The notes under the pieces: model-generated | The model's database searches: none | What the model saw: the letters and a program-made list of their open reading frames with translations, nothing else | What the model was told of the DNA's origin: nothing | Shown here: positions 35,920-45,568 of the stretch, piece by piece | Position numbering within the stretch: the stretch's first letter is position 1 | Layout of the letters: the number at the start of each line of letters is the position of its first letter | Made by a program: the position numbers and the translations under genes | DNA from: Candidatus Krumholzibacteriota bacterium | Lineage (GTDB): Bacteria > Krumholzibacteriota > Krumholzibacteriia > Krumholzibacteriales > Krumholzibacteriaceae | Direction of reading: 5' to 3' | NCBI GenBank assembly: GCA_016933255.1 | Contig: JAFGBF010000010.1 | Coordinates: 41,004 to 105,003 of the forward strand | Length of the DNA: 64,000 bases

Positions 35920-37853
35920 ACTTTTCGAGTAAAATAATATTGGCTCTGGCCCTGATCGTCTTTGTCTCCGGGGCAGAAGCGGCTCCGCCATCTCCGCAGG
36001 CTCCTCCCCTGCCGGCTGACAGCACTTCCGCCGGCATAGACAGGTTTTCAATAAAGTCCACCTCGACGCTCAGGTTTACAGAGACGTACCAACTCGGCGA
36101 GACTGGGTTATCCTCAGCGTATATGGGAGGCGGAGGGTGGATCTATAACAGCAATTTGAATATTTCGAAAAAGAAATTCAGGGGAAGAGATATGAGCATG
36201 ATCTTCGAAAACTTCCTGGGGGCAGCATCAAAAAACGTTTCGGGATTATACACCCTGAGGCTGTCAGTCGAAGACATGTATTCCAGGCAGACCAGTCTCG
36301 GGATCTCACAGTATGGAAAAGAGATCATAATGGAGACGAAATCAGCCGGTGCCGAGCTCGAATATCAGAAGGCGCGATTCGGGGCTTCGAAGACGAAGTT
36401 CTTCGTCTCGGGGACAGGTTCAGGCGGACAGCAGGATTTTAAATACAACAAGACATTTGAAGCTGAGACAGGCGGGTATCAGAATTATCGCATGGGAGAC
36501 AAAATAGGCCTGTCAGGAGGATTCGGGACAAGTTTCAAGAGGGAGGCGAGCGACGTAGGTCCCATCGAATTCAACGGGATCACAAGCCGGGTGGACACTA
36601 TCCGGGCCGCTCTGGAGATCGGCGGGGGAGATACCAAATTTCTCGCCGTGAAGTATTCAAAAAAAATGGGGACGCTGAGAAAAGTCGATCCCCCTCTTGG
36701 AAACTCCATGCAGATCCTTGATAATCCGGAAGACGCGAAAAAAGAAGAAAACCGGCTGAAAGGGGAGCTCCTTGAGGTGGAGATGGAGATCGAGCCTCTC
36801 GACTATCTTTCCGTAAAGGTCGAGTTCGAGCACAACTATTCAGACGATAAATACCTTGTCGAAGACAGGCGGAACAAGGAGATCGAGACGAACGATCTCA
36901 GCGGAAGCATCGCCTACAGGTACTGCGACGATGGTTCTCTCGCCATTTCGATGACAAGGGGAGAGTCGGATACGGAGTACGGCCCTACTTCCGTCGCGAG
37001 CTACAGGATAAAGGATTATATGCTGAACGGATCGGTGAAACATACGCTCCATGATTCACTCAGCGTCTCTCTCAGGGGGTCGATGACCCTTAAGCAGAAA
37101 TTCTTCAAGAAAAAAGAACAGAACCCGAGAGACGCCGATTATCTTTCCTCTTCTCTGTCGGGGACGATCAACGCCTACCTATTCAGGGTGATCAGGACTT
37201 CTATTACCGGGCTTGTGAGCAGAAGAGAGACGATAAATATCGACGCTACCCTCTCGGGGGACAACAGGGTCGATTCGCAGTACAAATTCGTCCCCGAGCT
37301 TTCGATAACTCCCGCCCGATGGGTCACGCTGAAACAGGCGTTTGAGATCAAGATGGACTATACCGAATTCACCTTCGAGCCGGACAAAAACTATCTGAAC
37401 AGAAATACCGTCCTTACTACCGATGCTTCCTTTATGATCGCGAGGCCCCTCCTTTTCAGGTTCAGCCACATGTACCAGATGAAAGACACGGGGAGCTATC
37501 TGCTGAGGGAAGGGGGGACGCGACTCTACGGCCCGACTAATGAAAACTTCGAACATAAACTGAGTATGGATCTGAGGTACACCCCCAAAGAAGATATGAC
37601 CTTTTTCGTCGAGACGCAGTTCAAGGACCAGGTCAGCAACTCGGTCGGGTTTCTCGACGGTAAGAAAGTGATAAGATCGTCCTCTCCCAGCGAATCGGGC
37701 AATTTCAGGATAGGAGCGGAAAACAAGACCGAGTTCACCGACAGGGGCAGGCTCGATCTGGATATAGCGTATGTAAAAAGATATGGGCCTTTCATCTCCG
37801 AGGACAGAAGGCAGTTCTGGGAGATTCAGGCAAACTTCACACTGGATTTTTAG
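35916..37853 (+). CDS. Predicted outer-membrane beta-barrel protein, unknown function
   Basis: From the ATG at 35916 (AAAGG upstream, 4-bp overlap with rsmA) the protein has 645 residues and a signal peptide ending SGAEA. A proline-rich linker (PPSPQAPPLPADS) leads into a long series of amphipathic strands alternating aromatic and polar residues, for example LSVSLRGSMTLKQKF and LRFTETYQLGETG. The last residues are WEIQANFTLDF; a C-terminal phenylalanine is typical of BAM substrates. No TonB box or plug domain is seen. Translational coupling to an rRNA methyltransferase is odd; two lipoprotein genes follow and may act with it. Confidence 0.78.
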   Translation: MNFSSKIILALALIVFVSGAEAAPPSPQAPPLPADSTSAGIDRFSIKSTSTLRFTETYQLGETGLSSAYMGGGGWIYNSNLNISKKKFRGRDMSMIFENFLGAASKNVSGLYTLRLSVEDMYSRQTSLGISQYGKEIIMETKSAGAELEYQKARFGASKTKFFVSGTGSGGQQDFKYNKTFEAETGGYQNYRMGDKIGLSGGFGTSFKREASDVGPIEFNGITSRVDTIRAALEIGGGDTKFLAVKYSKKMGTLRKVDPPLGNSMQILDNPEDAKKEENRLKGELLEVEMEIEPLDYLSVKVEFEHNYSDDKYLVEDRRNKEIETNDLSGSIAYRYCDDGSLAISMTRGESDTEYGPTSVASYRIKDYMLNGSVKHTLHDSLSVSLRGSMTLKQKFFKKKEQNPRDADYLSSSLSGTINAYLFRVIRTSITGLVSRRETINIDATLSGDNRVDSQYKFVPELSITPARWVTLKQAFEIKMDYTEFTFEPDKNYLNRNTVLTTDASFMIARPLLFRFSHMYQMKDTGSYLLREGGTRLYGPTNENFEHKLSMDLRYTPKEDMTFFVETQFKDQVSNSVGFLDGKKVIRSSSPSESGNFRIGAENKTEFTDRGRLDLDIAYVKRYGPFISEDRRQFWEIQANFTLDF

Positions 37854-37862
37854 GCGGTAGCG

Positions 37863-38429
37863 ATGAGAAAGAGGATATTTACAGGGTTTATCATCATAAC
37901 GGCGCTTCTCTTTTCAGGATGCCTTTTCGACGCCAGAGTCGCGGAAGAACCGGGAGAAGACAGCGATCCATGGACGATCCCGAATACGCCGAAAGATGTC
38001 TTTCTTAACCTCAGTTCGGGGTTTCATGCCATATCCAATTCGAACTATGAAAGAAGCCTTGATGGCGAATTCGAGTTTGTGGCGAGGCTCCAGGACTGGC
38101 CGGCCTTCACCTCCTGGGACAAACCGGATGAGATGGCCTTCCTCGACAGGGTGAAAGGCGATTATACCGGAGAGAGGACGATCCAGTTCGGAGACGAGGA
38201 CGGAATCTTTGATCGGGAAAATGTCGAGGTAGGTTCGGCAGAGTACGAAGGGATGTATATAATCACCCTCGAAGACCCGGATGCGGCAGAGCCTGTCGTC
38301 TATGCCGGTATCGCCAAGTTCTTCATCGAGAAAGGCTCGGTCGGGTGGGTCCTCGTAAGATGGGAGGATACCGATATCTATTCCGACGAGTTTACCACCT
38401 CTAGCTATCTGAGGAAAACTATGCAGTAA
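37863..38429 (+). CDS. Predicted lipoprotein, unknown function
   Basis: This is a 188-residue protein with a lipoprotein signal (TALLFSGC, Cys20) and an acidic mature part. A repeated family-like segment is TPKDVFLNLSSGFHAISNSN, followed by two- to three-strand blocks. It resembles short lipoproteins in which a helix near the N-terminus (DVFLNL) precedes an NTF2-like fold; I cannot name the family. It lies 9 bp after the barrel gene, so probably the same transcript. The next gene encodes a lipoprotein of similar design with the comparable segment KEDVIETITLCYENYNTATP. Confidence 0.75.
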   Translation: MRKRIFTGFIIITALLFSGCLFDARVAEEPGEDSDPWTIPNTPKDVFLNLSSGFHAISNSNYERSLDGEFEFVARLQDWPAFTSWDKPDEMAFLDRVKGDYTGERTIQFGDEDGIFDRENVEVGSAEYEGMYIITLEDPDAAEPVVYAGIAKFFIEKGSVGWVLVRWEDTDIYSDEFTTSSYLRKTMQ

Positions 38430-38485
38430 ACGGCTCCCCCTTACGCGGGATTGTTAAGATATACTGCAATCCGCTGATTGAAACC

Positions 38486-38514
38486 TTGCTTAACAGGCGA
38501 AAATATGTTAAAAT
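38486..38514 (+). promoter_or_regulatory. Candidate sigma-70 promoter for the second lipoprotein gene
   Basis: TTGCTT (38486-38491) and TAAAAT (38509-38514) are spaced by 17 bp. The expected transcript start, near 38521, would leave a short leader containing the AGGAGGAG ribosome-binding site. Confidence 0.4.
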
Positions 38515-38533
38515 TCACCCAGGAGGAGTTGCT

Positions 38534-39130
38534 ATGAACATAATGAAGAAACGCCTGCTCTCTGCGGCTGTCTTTTCAGCCGCCCTGTTTTTAATAAATG
38601 GCTGTATCCTGAATCCGGAGACGGAGAAACCGCCCCCGCCGGAACCTATAGAGTGGCCGGATCTCACAGAGAAGGAAGATGTCATAGAGACGATCACCCT
38701 CTGCTACGAGAATTACAACACGGCGACCCCGAGCGATCTGGAGACGCATTACAGGGAGATCCTGTATGACGAAGAAGGCCATAAATATGTTTTTTATCTG
38801 CAGGAGGGTGATTATGGTCCGGCAGAGGAACCTCTGCTCACGCTGGAGCAGGATGTGGCAGGATCAGTGAATATATGGAAATATTCCTCAGGCCTCACCC
38901 TGAGCCTTTCTTATAGCCAATGGGAGGAATATACAGGAGACGAAGATTGTGATAACTGCTGGCAAACCACAAGGACGTATTCTATCGATACGAGTATTGA
39001 ATATGGCGGTGAAGTGCATGATCTGTCCGGAACAAATATGACAGTTATTTTTATCATCAGGCCGCAGCATGATGACCCTTCAAAATGGGCGATCTATATA
39101 GCCTATGATCTCCCTCCACAAGCAAGTTAA
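38534..39130 (+). CDS. Predicted lipoprotein, unknown function
   Basis: From the ATG at 38534 (AGGAGGAG 6 bp upstream) the protein has 198 residues. The signal peptide ends FLINGC and is followed by a proline-rich linker (EKPPPPEPIEWPDL). The mature part has helix ENYNTATPSDLETHYREIL and strands ending FIIRPQHDDPSKWAIYIAYD. The pattern suits an NTF2-like or cystatin-like fold, but no named family is recognised. The frame is open further upstream to 38486, but without a ribosome-binding site. A strong terminator follows. Confidence 0.78.
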   Translation: MNIMKKRLLSAAVFSAALFLINGCILNPETEKPPPPEPIEWPDLTEKEDVIETITLCYENYNTATPSDLETHYREILYDEEGHKYVFYLQEGDYGPAEEPLLTLEQDVAGSVNIWKYSSGLTLSLSYSQWEEYTGDEDCDNCWQTTRTYSIDTSIEYGGEVHDLSGTNMTVIFIIRPQHDDPSKWAIYIAYDLPPQAS

Positions 39131-39168
39131 GCTTTCTGGAGAGAGCGGTTTTCAAAGATGATCTTTCG

Positions 39169-39198
39169 ACCCCCCGCAAGGGATGCGGGGGGTTTTTT
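39169..39198 (+). terminator. Strong intrinsic terminator
   Basis: ACCCCCCGCA (39169-39178) pairs perfectly with TGCGGGGGGT (39184-39193) around the loop AGGGA, and six T residues follow (39193-39198). It closes the rsmA-barrel-lipoprotein unit. Confidence 0.95.
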
Positions 39199-39219
39199 GT
39201 GCCTCATCTCCCCGAACTC

Positions 39220-39249
39220 TTGACATTCCGGATCACTGGCAACTATAGT
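39220..39249 (+). promoter_or_regulatory. Sigma-70-type promoter upstream of the deacetylase and pdxJ
   Basis: A perfect TTGACA (39220-39225) is followed after 18 bp by TATAGT (39244-39249). It lies between the terminator at 39169 and the deacetylase start at 39340, leaving a leader of about 85 bases. Confidence 0.7.
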
Positions 39250-39339
39250 GTTTCTGCCCATTTGTCTTGGAAGTACTGTATTTTATTACCTCAATGACTG
39301 CGTAAGAGAAGGTCCGGGAATCCTTTCCGGGGAGCCGGT

Positions 39340-40542
39340 ATGGCGAAGAAGCGATCGAAAAAAAGAAGCAAAAAGAAGGAAGGGGCCGATATCAAACGCC
39401 TCCTCTGGGGGTCGATATCGCTTATTGTAATAATATTCGCCCTTTACAGGTTTTTTCAGACGCCTAAAGGGGATCTCTTCGTCCTTGACTATATGAATAT
39501 CGTCGCTTCCGAGAAGGCACTGAACCGGCGGTTCGATTCTGTTCGCGATGACCTTGAAAAGCGAATAAGATACGAGGTCAGCCGCCTCGGTATCGGCGAC
39601 GACCAGATCAGGATAAGCAGGGAAAAGACGCCGAAGAATGGTTTCGCGGCAGGCATCGTACAGATAGACCTTTCTTCAGACGAGTCTCTGGAGCAGGTAA
39701 ATGCCGCCATAGACAGGGCGGTCGAGACGGCCGGGGCGGGTATCCGCTCAGGGAGAGAGGTAAAGACAGACCTGGTGCTCGAACTCGATGTCGGAACGAA
39801 GCGGTTTATTACTCACCGGTGTTTTATTGCCAAGGGAAAAAGCAGGAGAAAAGAGACCGATTCGGAAAACGGATCGCCGATGATTGCTATAGTTGTCGAT
39901 GATTTCGGGTTCTTCAACAACAGCCTTGTCCGCGATTTTCTTGGTCTTGAAGCGCCTTTGACGGTGACCGTCATACCGGGGCTGAAGCATTCTTCAAAGA
40001 TATGCAGGATGGCTAAAGAAGCGGGCAAGCAAGTCCTCTGCCATCTTCCGATGGAGCCTGAAAAGGGAGCAGACGATGTAGGCGATATCCCTCTCGTCAG
40101 AGTCTCTATGGGAAGCGATGAGATCGAGAATATCGTAGCGAAAGCATTGAAAGATACCCCCGGCGTATCGGGGGTCAATAATCATATGGGATCAAAGGCG
40201 ACATCCGACCGCAGGGTTATGGAGGCCGTGCTGAAGGTCTGCAGGAAAGAGGGGCTCTTTTTCTTTGACAGCCTGACATCGCCGAACTCTGTTGTCGCTG
40301 AAGCGGCCGCGGAAATCGGAGTAAAAACCGGAAGGAACGACCTTTTTCTCGACAACAAAAAAGAATATACAAGAGAAAAGATGAAAAAACTTCTTTCTAT
40401 CGCTGTCCGCAAAGGGCGGGTTGCCGCTATAATGCATGTGAGAAAAGAAAGCCTGAAAGAATTGCAGTGGCTTATAGAAGAATCGCGCGACAGGGGAATA
40501 AAAATGGTATATTTATCCGAACTTCTCGAAGGAGAGGATTAG
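39340..40542 (+). CDS. Divergent polysaccharide deacetylase family protein (YibQ type)
   Basis: The 400 residues begin with a very basic N-terminus (KKRSKKRSKKK) and one membrane segment at about 27-43. A linker domain at about 50-165 is followed by a NodB-like barrel of the divergent polysaccharide deacetylase family: IAIVVDDFGFFNNS, TVTVIPGLKHSSKICRMAKE, VLCHLPMEP, GVNNHMGSKATSD and FFFDSLTSPNS. Bacterial members are periplasmic, and some sit near envelope hydrolase genes; the substrate is not established. GGGGAG lies 6 bp before the ATG. It is 21 bp ahead of pdxJ in the same unit. Confidence 0.9.
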   Translation: MAKKRSKKRSKKKEGADIKRLLWGSISLIVIIFALYRFFQTPKGDLFVLDYMNIVASEKALNRRFDSVRDDLEKRIRYEVSRLGIGDDQIRISREKTPKNGFAAGIVQIDLSSDESLEQVNAAIDRAVETAGAGIRSGREVKTDLVLELDVGTKRFITHRCFIAKGKSRRKETDSENGSPMIAIVVDDFGFFNNSLVRDFLGLEAPLTVTVIPGLKHSSKICRMAKEAGKQVLCHLPMEPEKGADDVGDIPLVRVSMGSDEIENIVAKALKDTPGVSGVNNHMGSKATSDRRVMEAVLKVCRKEGLFFFDSLTSPNSVVAEAAAEIGVKTGRNDLFLDNKKEYTREKMKKLLSIAVRKGRVAAIMHVRKESLKELQWLIEESRDRGIKMVYLSELLEGED

Positions 40543-40563
40543 AGGAGCGAAAGGGGATCGATT

Positions 40564-41283
40564 TTGAACAGAATAAGACTGGGAGTCAATATAGACCATG
40601 TGGCGACGCTGCGCGAAGCGAGGAAGACTACGGAGCCCGACCCTGTTGCCGCAGCGATGATGGCAGAGATGGGCGGCGCCGACCAGATAACCTTCCATCT
40701 CAGAGAAGACAGGCGCCATTTCCAGAACAGGGACGCGAGGCTGGTAAGCGAGACGGCGCAGACGCTTGTCAACCTTGAAATGGCTGCTACTCCGGAGATG
40801 CAGGAGATCGCTCTTGCGCTGCATCCTGACGCGGTGACGCTTGTCCCGGAGAGAAGGGAAGAGGTCACGACCGAGGGAGGGCTCGATCTTGTACGCGGGT
40901 TTGAAAAGTTTGCCGGAGTAGTTAAAGCTCTCGGGGAAGGCAGCATCAAGACATCGGCTTTTGTCGGGCCCGATAAGGAGCAGATAAAGGCAGCTTCGAG
41001 GATAGGGTTCAATGCCGTCGAGATCCATACAGGCGAATATGCCAATGCTACAAGGACGAACAGGGATGCGGCGCTGAAAAGGATCGTCGAGGCAGCTGCA
41101 GCGGGTGCCAAATACGGCCTGCATGTCCACGCGGGGCACGGCCTGACATACCATAATATTCATCCCATAGTGCGGATAGAACAGATCGAGGAACTGAACA
41201 TAGGCCACAGCATCATCTCCAGAGCGGTATTCGTAGGTATCGAGAATGCCGTAAGAGAGATGGTCGAACTTATCCGCCGCTGA
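40564..41283 (+). CDS. pdxJ: Pyridoxine 5'-phosphate synthase PdxJ
   Basis: The 239 residues start at TTG with AAAGGGGA upstream. Family motifs run through the whole barrel: [63 protein letters not shown] and LHVHAGHGL. PdxJ condenses 1-deoxyxylulose 5-phosphate with the PdxA product to make pyridoxine 5'-phosphate. pdxA is at 26.1 kb, so both signature genes of the DXP-dependent vitamin B6 route are in this window but not in one operon. Confidence 0.97.
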   Translation: MNRIRLGVNIDHVATLREARKTTEPDPVAAAMMAEMGGADQITFHLREDRRHFQNRDARLVSETAQTLVNLEMAATPEMQEIALALHPDAVTLVPERREEVTTEGGLDLVRGFEKFAGVVKALGEGSIKTSAFVGPDKEQIKAASRIGFNAVEIHTGEYANATRTNRDAALKRIVEAAAAGAKYGLHVHAGHGLTYHNIHPIVRIEQIEELNIGHSIISRAVFVGIENAVREMVELIRR

Positions 41284-41331
41284 CGGGATATAACTTTTTT
41301 CTAACGGAATAAAACATTTTTCCGGAGATCT

Positions 41332-42507
41332 ATGGATTTTGATATAACAGCGACGACCCTCTATGGCCTAGAGCCCCTGCTTGCCCTGGAACTCGAAAAG
41401 GCCGGAGCGAAAGAAACGGAGATACTCAACCGGGCAGTCTCATTCAGGGGTGACAGGGAGCTGCTCTACAAAGCGAATCTTTCTCTTCGGACATGCTCGA
41501 GGCTTCTCGTCCCCCTGCGCAGATTCAAGGTGCGCGATGAAAAAAGGCTCTACGAGGTCGTCCGGGATATAGACTGGAAAAAGTATCTCGATGCCGGCAG
41601 CACCCTGGCCGTCGACAGCGTGGTTCATTCGAAGCATTTCACCCATTCAAAATATGCCGCTTTAAAGGTGAAGGATGCCGTTGTCGATCAGTTCAGGGAC
41701 AGATATGGCCGCAGGCCTTCGGTCGACCGTGAAAAACCGGACCTGAGGATCAATCTTTATATCGCCGCAGACGAATGCGTCATTTCCCTCGACAGTTCGG
41801 GGACTCCGCTTCACATCAGGGGGTACCGACAGGAGGGAAGCGCAGCGTCGATAAACGAAGTCCTCGCTGCAGGGATGGTCTTGTTTTCCGGGTATGACGG
41901 GTCATGCAGTTTTACAGACCCGATGTGCGGTTCCGGGACTATAGTGATCGAAGCCGCGATGATCGCGGCGGGGATCAGTCCAGGGACCCTGAGAAGAGAT
42001 TTCGGGTTTTTCAGGTGGAAAGATTTTGACTCGTCTTTGTACGAGACGATAGTAAAGAAGTTGAAGGCAGATGCCGCGAACAAGACTCTTCACCCTGTGA
42101 CAGGATCGGATATCTCCCGGGGCACGCTGAAAACCGCGAAGAATAATATAGAGCGGGCAGGCCTTTCCGATATCATTGATCTTCATCAGGGCGCTATAAC
42201 CGATCTTCTTCCGCCCCCCGAACCCGGGATACTGATTTCGAACCCGCCTTATGGAAAGAGGATGGGAGCGGAGGATATCAACGGCCTTTACAAAGATATC
42301 GGCGACACGCTGAAAAAGAAATACAGCGGTTTTGAAGCCTGGATGATAAGTTCCAATTTCGAGGCGCTGAAACATGTCGGGCTTCGGCTTTCAAAAAAGA
42401 TAAAGCTTTATAACGGCCCGATCGAGTGCCGTTTTCAGAGATACAGCATTTACAGCGGGAGCAAAAAAGCCAAATATAGCGCGGAAAGAGAGGGCGAAGG
42501 ATCGTAA
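41332..42507 (+). CDS. THUMP-domain class I SAM RNA methyltransferase (RlmL N-terminal/YpsC type)
   Basis: The 391 residues begin ATTLYGLEPLLALELEKAGA, typical of the RlmL N-terminal half and of YpsC. A THUMP domain spans about 45-155 (ends RINLYIAADECVISLD). The methyltransferase domain has DPMCGSGTIVIEAAMIAAG near 200 and the catalytic SNPPYG near 303. E. coli RlmL methylates N2 of G2445 in 23S rRNA with this half and carries a second methyltransferase (RlmK) that is absent here. The likely target is 23S rRNA. The start is an ATG with GGAGAT nearby. The MATE gene begins 8 bp later. Confidence 0.93.
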   Translation: MDFDITATTLYGLEPLLALELEKAGAKETEILNRAVSFRGDRELLYKANLSLRTCSRLLVPLRRFKVRDEKRLYEVVRDIDWKKYLDAGSTLAVDSVVHSKHFTHSKYAALKVKDAVVDQFRDRYGRRPSVDREKPDLRINLYIAADECVISLDSSGTPLHIRGYRQEGSAASINEVLAAGMVLFSGYDGSCSFTDPMCGSGTIVIEAAMIAAGISPGTLRRDFGFFRWKDFDSSLYETIVKKLKADAANKTLHPVTGSDISRGTLKTAKNNIERAGLSDIIDLHQGAITDLLPPPEPGILISNPPYGKRMGAEDINGLYKDIGDTLKKKYSGFEAWMISSNFEALKHVGLRLSKKIKLYNGPIECRFQRYSIYSGSKKAKYSAEREGEGS

Positions 42508-42515
42508 AAGCAGTT

Positions 42516-43847
42516 TTGACAGAAGGCCCGATAGGAAAGACGCTGGCAAGGCTTACCCTTCCGATGGCGGTCGGGATCATAGCGATGGTCGCATTCAACC
42601 TTACCGACGCTTTTTTTGTAGGCCGTCTGGGGACACTTCAGCTCGCCGCTTTAAGCTTCACCTTCCCGGTAGTTCTCGTGCTTACCCGTTTCGCGCTGGG
42701 GATCGGCATCGGTTCGGCCTCTGTCATCTCCCGTGCGATAGGAGAGGGCGACTGGAAGGCCGTACAGCGTCTCACTACCGACGGTCTGATACTGTCGATC
42801 ACGATGGTAGCGGTCATCACCGTTGCCGGGTTTTTGAGCATAGACATCGTCTTCGGCAAACTCGGCGCCCGCGGCGATATCCTGAGACTTGTCAAAGAAT
42901 ATATGAAAATATGGTATCTGGGCCTGACCTTCGTCGTATTTCCGATGGTAAGCAACAACGCGATTAGAGCGACAGGGGACACAAAGACCCCGATGATGAT
43001 CATGCTCACGGCGGTCGTCATCAATATTATCCTCGATCCCCTTCTGATATTCGGGGTCGGGATATTCCCCCGTCTTGAAATGCAGGGAGCAGCCCTGGCG
43101 ACGGTCATAGCCAGGATGTCTACATTTATCGTGTCGTTTATCGTCATCTATAAAAAGAAAAAGATGATCACCTTCGAAAGGCCTTCCCTTTCCGTGCTCT
43201 TCGATTCATGGAAAAGGATACTATACATTGCGCTGCCGGCGGGGGCTACAAGGATAGTCGTTCCTCTGGGGCTCGGAATCATTACCGGTATCGTCGCGGC
43301 GTACGGGCCGAAATCAGTCGCAGCTCTCGGAGTCGCTAACAGGATCGAGTTTTTCTCATTTGCCGTGGTAATGGCTCTCTCTTCGGTACTGGCTCCCTTT
43401 GTAGGGCAAAACTGGGGAGCGGGAAGATTTGACAGGCTGAGGAAAAGTATAAGCATAAGCAATCGTTTTGCTCTTCTGTGGGGCGCCGGGTCATTTGCCC
43501 TTCTGGCTTTGCTGGCAAGGCCGATCGCCATGATCTTTACCAGGGACCCGGAGGTCGTATCGGGGATCGTACTTTACCTGAGGATCGTTCCCGCAGCATA
43601 TTTCATGCAGGGGATATTCCGCCTTGTAACTGGGGTTCTGAACGTACTGAACAGGCCGCTACATGCTGCTGCTCTGGGGGTCGCGCAGGTATTTATTCTG
43701 ACTGTCCCGCTGGCTTACGCGGGGGCAAGGTTCTTCGGCGTGGCAGGAGTCTATGCCAGCATCGCCGCGGCGTATTTTCTGTCAGGGGTCATCTCTCACA
43801 GGATACTGTGGGGACAGGTCAGAAAAGTGGAGAAAATGGAAGGGTGA
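42516..43847 (+). CDS. MATE-family multidrug/metabolite exporter
   Basis: The 443 residues have about twelve membrane segments and family blocks: TLARLTLPMAVGIIAMVAFN, DAFFVGRLGTLQLAALSFTF, NNAIRATGDTKTPM and the second-half FVGQNWGAGRFDR. Start is TTG 8 bp after the methyltransferase. MATE proteins export cationic compounds using a Na+ or H+ gradient; the substrate cannot be told. It is the last gene of the long plus-strand housekeeping block and ends 18 bp from a convergent gene. Confidence 0.93.
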   Translation: MTEGPIGKTLARLTLPMAVGIIAMVAFNLTDAFFVGRLGTLQLAALSFTFPVVLVLTRFALGIGIGSASVISRAIGEGDWKAVQRLTTDGLILSITMVAVITVAGFLSIDIVFGKLGARGDILRLVKEYMKIWYLGLTFVVFPMVSNNAIRATGDTKTPMMIMLTAVVINIILDPLLIFGVGIFPRLEMQGAALATVIARMSTFIVSFIVIYKKKKMITFERPSLSVLFDSWKRILYIALPAGATRIVVPLGLGIITGIVAAYGPKSVAALGVANRIEFFSFAVVMALSSVLAPFVGQNWGAGRFDRLRKSISISNRFALLWGAGSFALLALLARPIAMIFTRDPEVVSGIVLYLRIVPAAYFMQGIFRLVTGVLNVLNRPLHAAALGVAQVFILTVPLAYAGARFFGVAGVYASIAAAYFLSGVISHRILWGQVRKVEKMEG

Positions 43848-43865
43848 TCTCCGGGGGCTTGCCGG

Positions 43866-45506
43866 TCAACGGCGGCGAACGGCGATCCATCCGGATGTAG
43901 GTTCCATCCTTTTATCAAGGATCACCGTACAGGTTCTGTTCTCGGACTCCAGATCGAAAAAGATCTCCAGGATATTGGTATGGTCGATGATGACATCTAT
44001 TCCCTCTTCTTCGACATATCTGTCGAGTGACCCCTTCTTCAGCGCATCCAGGGCTTCCCGGTTGACTTTGCCGTCGAGATTGATCACCTGCCTGTCGCAG
44101 AGATAGCCGATCGTCCCTGCCTGAAATACTCCGATCTTTTCTTCTTTGGATGTGTTTTCCTTTATCCAGCCGGCGATCTCATAAAAAGGGGTGGCCCGGC
44201 GGCTCCTGAAAGCCTGGGAATAGGAGAAGGATGCGAAAAGTATCAGATACACCAGACCAAAAGACAAGGCGATACGTTTGACCAGAAGTCTTTTTGTTTT
44301 AAGCCAGTCGAAAATATCCTGAAGAAAAAAGGCAAAATAGACTGATGCGATAAAATAGATAGGATAGTAATACCTTAGAAAGAAAAAGGTCCCGAATATA
44401 TAGAATGAATAAGATACAAGCAGAAGGACCGAGAAAAGAAATAGAAAGTCGATCTCCCTCCTTGAAGCTTTCCCTGTGTCTTTCCGCCATCTGACGATCT
44501 TGAATATGGCGGCGGAGAGAAGAATGACCCCCAGGATATTTCCGGCGGCATGAAACGCCCTGTAAGAGTTTAGAAAGGATCCTGTCTTGTCGATCGCCCT
44601 GAAGAGGATGTGTACAGGCGGGATGACTTTCATTACAGACATGGAGTGCACGACCTGGACCCATACGAAGGCAGGGTCCGGCCCGGCAGAGGTAAGGGCC
44701 CTCGTTCCTTGACCGAAATATGAAGCATACGCCAGCGAGATGTAACGGGTAGCGCTTCCGCTGTCCTGCAGGGCGCTGCCGCTCTCTATGATATTGAAGA
44801 GGAGCCACGGCCCGAATAAAAAGAGGACTCCGAGAGGCAGAAGGGAAAGAGGTATTAGTGCTGATCCGGGGCTTTTCCTTCTGCGAAGAAGGAGCAGATA
44901 GTCGAGAAGCAGGGCAAGCACCAGAAAAACGCTGTCTATACGGCTGAGGACAGTCAGGCCCAGGAAGATCCCGAGAAGCAGAAACCTCAAAGGCGGAATG
45001 TTTTTCACAGGACGCACCTTCTCGAGATAATAATAGACGCTCAAAGCTATAAAGAATGTAGTGATCGCTGTTTCCAGCCCGTTGGCGCTCTGTCTCATCA
45101 CGACAGGAGAGAGGCCCCATAGAGCGGCGGCGGCAAGAGATGCCGCAACTCCTGCATACCTCCTGGAGATCCTGTAGACAAGCCAGGTGGTGATGGTTGT
45201 AAAGAGAGCGAGAAAGGTCAGAGCGATATGCACAGGAAAGACGCAGTTTTCACCGCATATCATAAATACCGGTACCAGAAGAAAGACATAAAGCGGCTGA
45301 AACCCCGTAGTAGGATGGATGCTGTCGAAGGAGGCGCCGTTCCCTTCGGCGATATTTTTCGCGATATTGAAGGCGTAAAAGCTGTCATCATAGAGGAATC
45401 CGTTACTCGCCAGAGTGCCGAAATCCTGCCACGCGACCGATGTGTGGAATATCAATACGATCAACAGAAGTCCTGTGTTCAGCACCGTTGAGCGGGTTTT
45501 CGACAT
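43866..45506 (-). CDS. GT39/ArnT-like membrane glycosyltransferase, predicted
   Basis: This is a 546-residue protein with about eleven membrane helices. The first periplasmic loop has NGFLYDDSFYAFNIAKNIAE, with the acidic pair after a tyrosine that is typical of GT-C enzymes of the PMT/ArnT/GT39 group. The C-terminal soluble part (about 435-546) has WIKENTSKEEKIGVFQAGTI and INLDGKVN. Such enzymes move a sugar from a polyprenyl-phosphate donor to lipid or protein outside the membrane. A near-consensus promoter precedes it on the minus strand. It stands alone and converges on the MATE gene with 18 bp between. Confidence 0.85.
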   Translation of the reverse strand: MSKTRSTVLNTGLLLIVLIFHTSVAWQDFGTLASNGFLYDDSFYAFNIAKNIAEGNGASFDSIHPTTGFQPLYVFLLVPVFMICGENCVFPVHIALTFLALFTTITTWLVYRISRRYAGVAASLAAAALWGLSPVVMRQSANGLETAITTFFIALSVYYYLEKVRPVKNIPPLRFLLLGIFLGLTVLSRIDSVFLVLALLLDYLLLLRRRKSPGSALIPLSLLPLGVLFLFGPWLLFNIIESGSALQDSGSATRYISLAYASYFGQGTRALTSAGPDPAFVWVQVVHSMSVMKVIPPVHILFRAIDKTGSFLNSYRAFHAAGNILGVILLSAAIFKIVRWRKDTGKASRREIDFLFLFSVLLLVSYSFYIFGTFFFLRYYYPIYFIASVYFAFFLQDIFDWLKTKRLLVKRIALSFGLVYLILFASFSYSQAFRSRRATPFYEIAGWIKENTSKEEKIGVFQAGTIGYLCDRQVINLDGKVNREALDALKKGSLDRYVEEEGIDVIIDHTNILEIFFDLESENRTCTVILDKRMEPTSGWIAVRRR

Positions 45507-45568
45507 TTTTTGCGCCAGTCCGATTGCAGTTTTCTATTCAGATCCTTTTCATTTATGGACAGAGCCCG

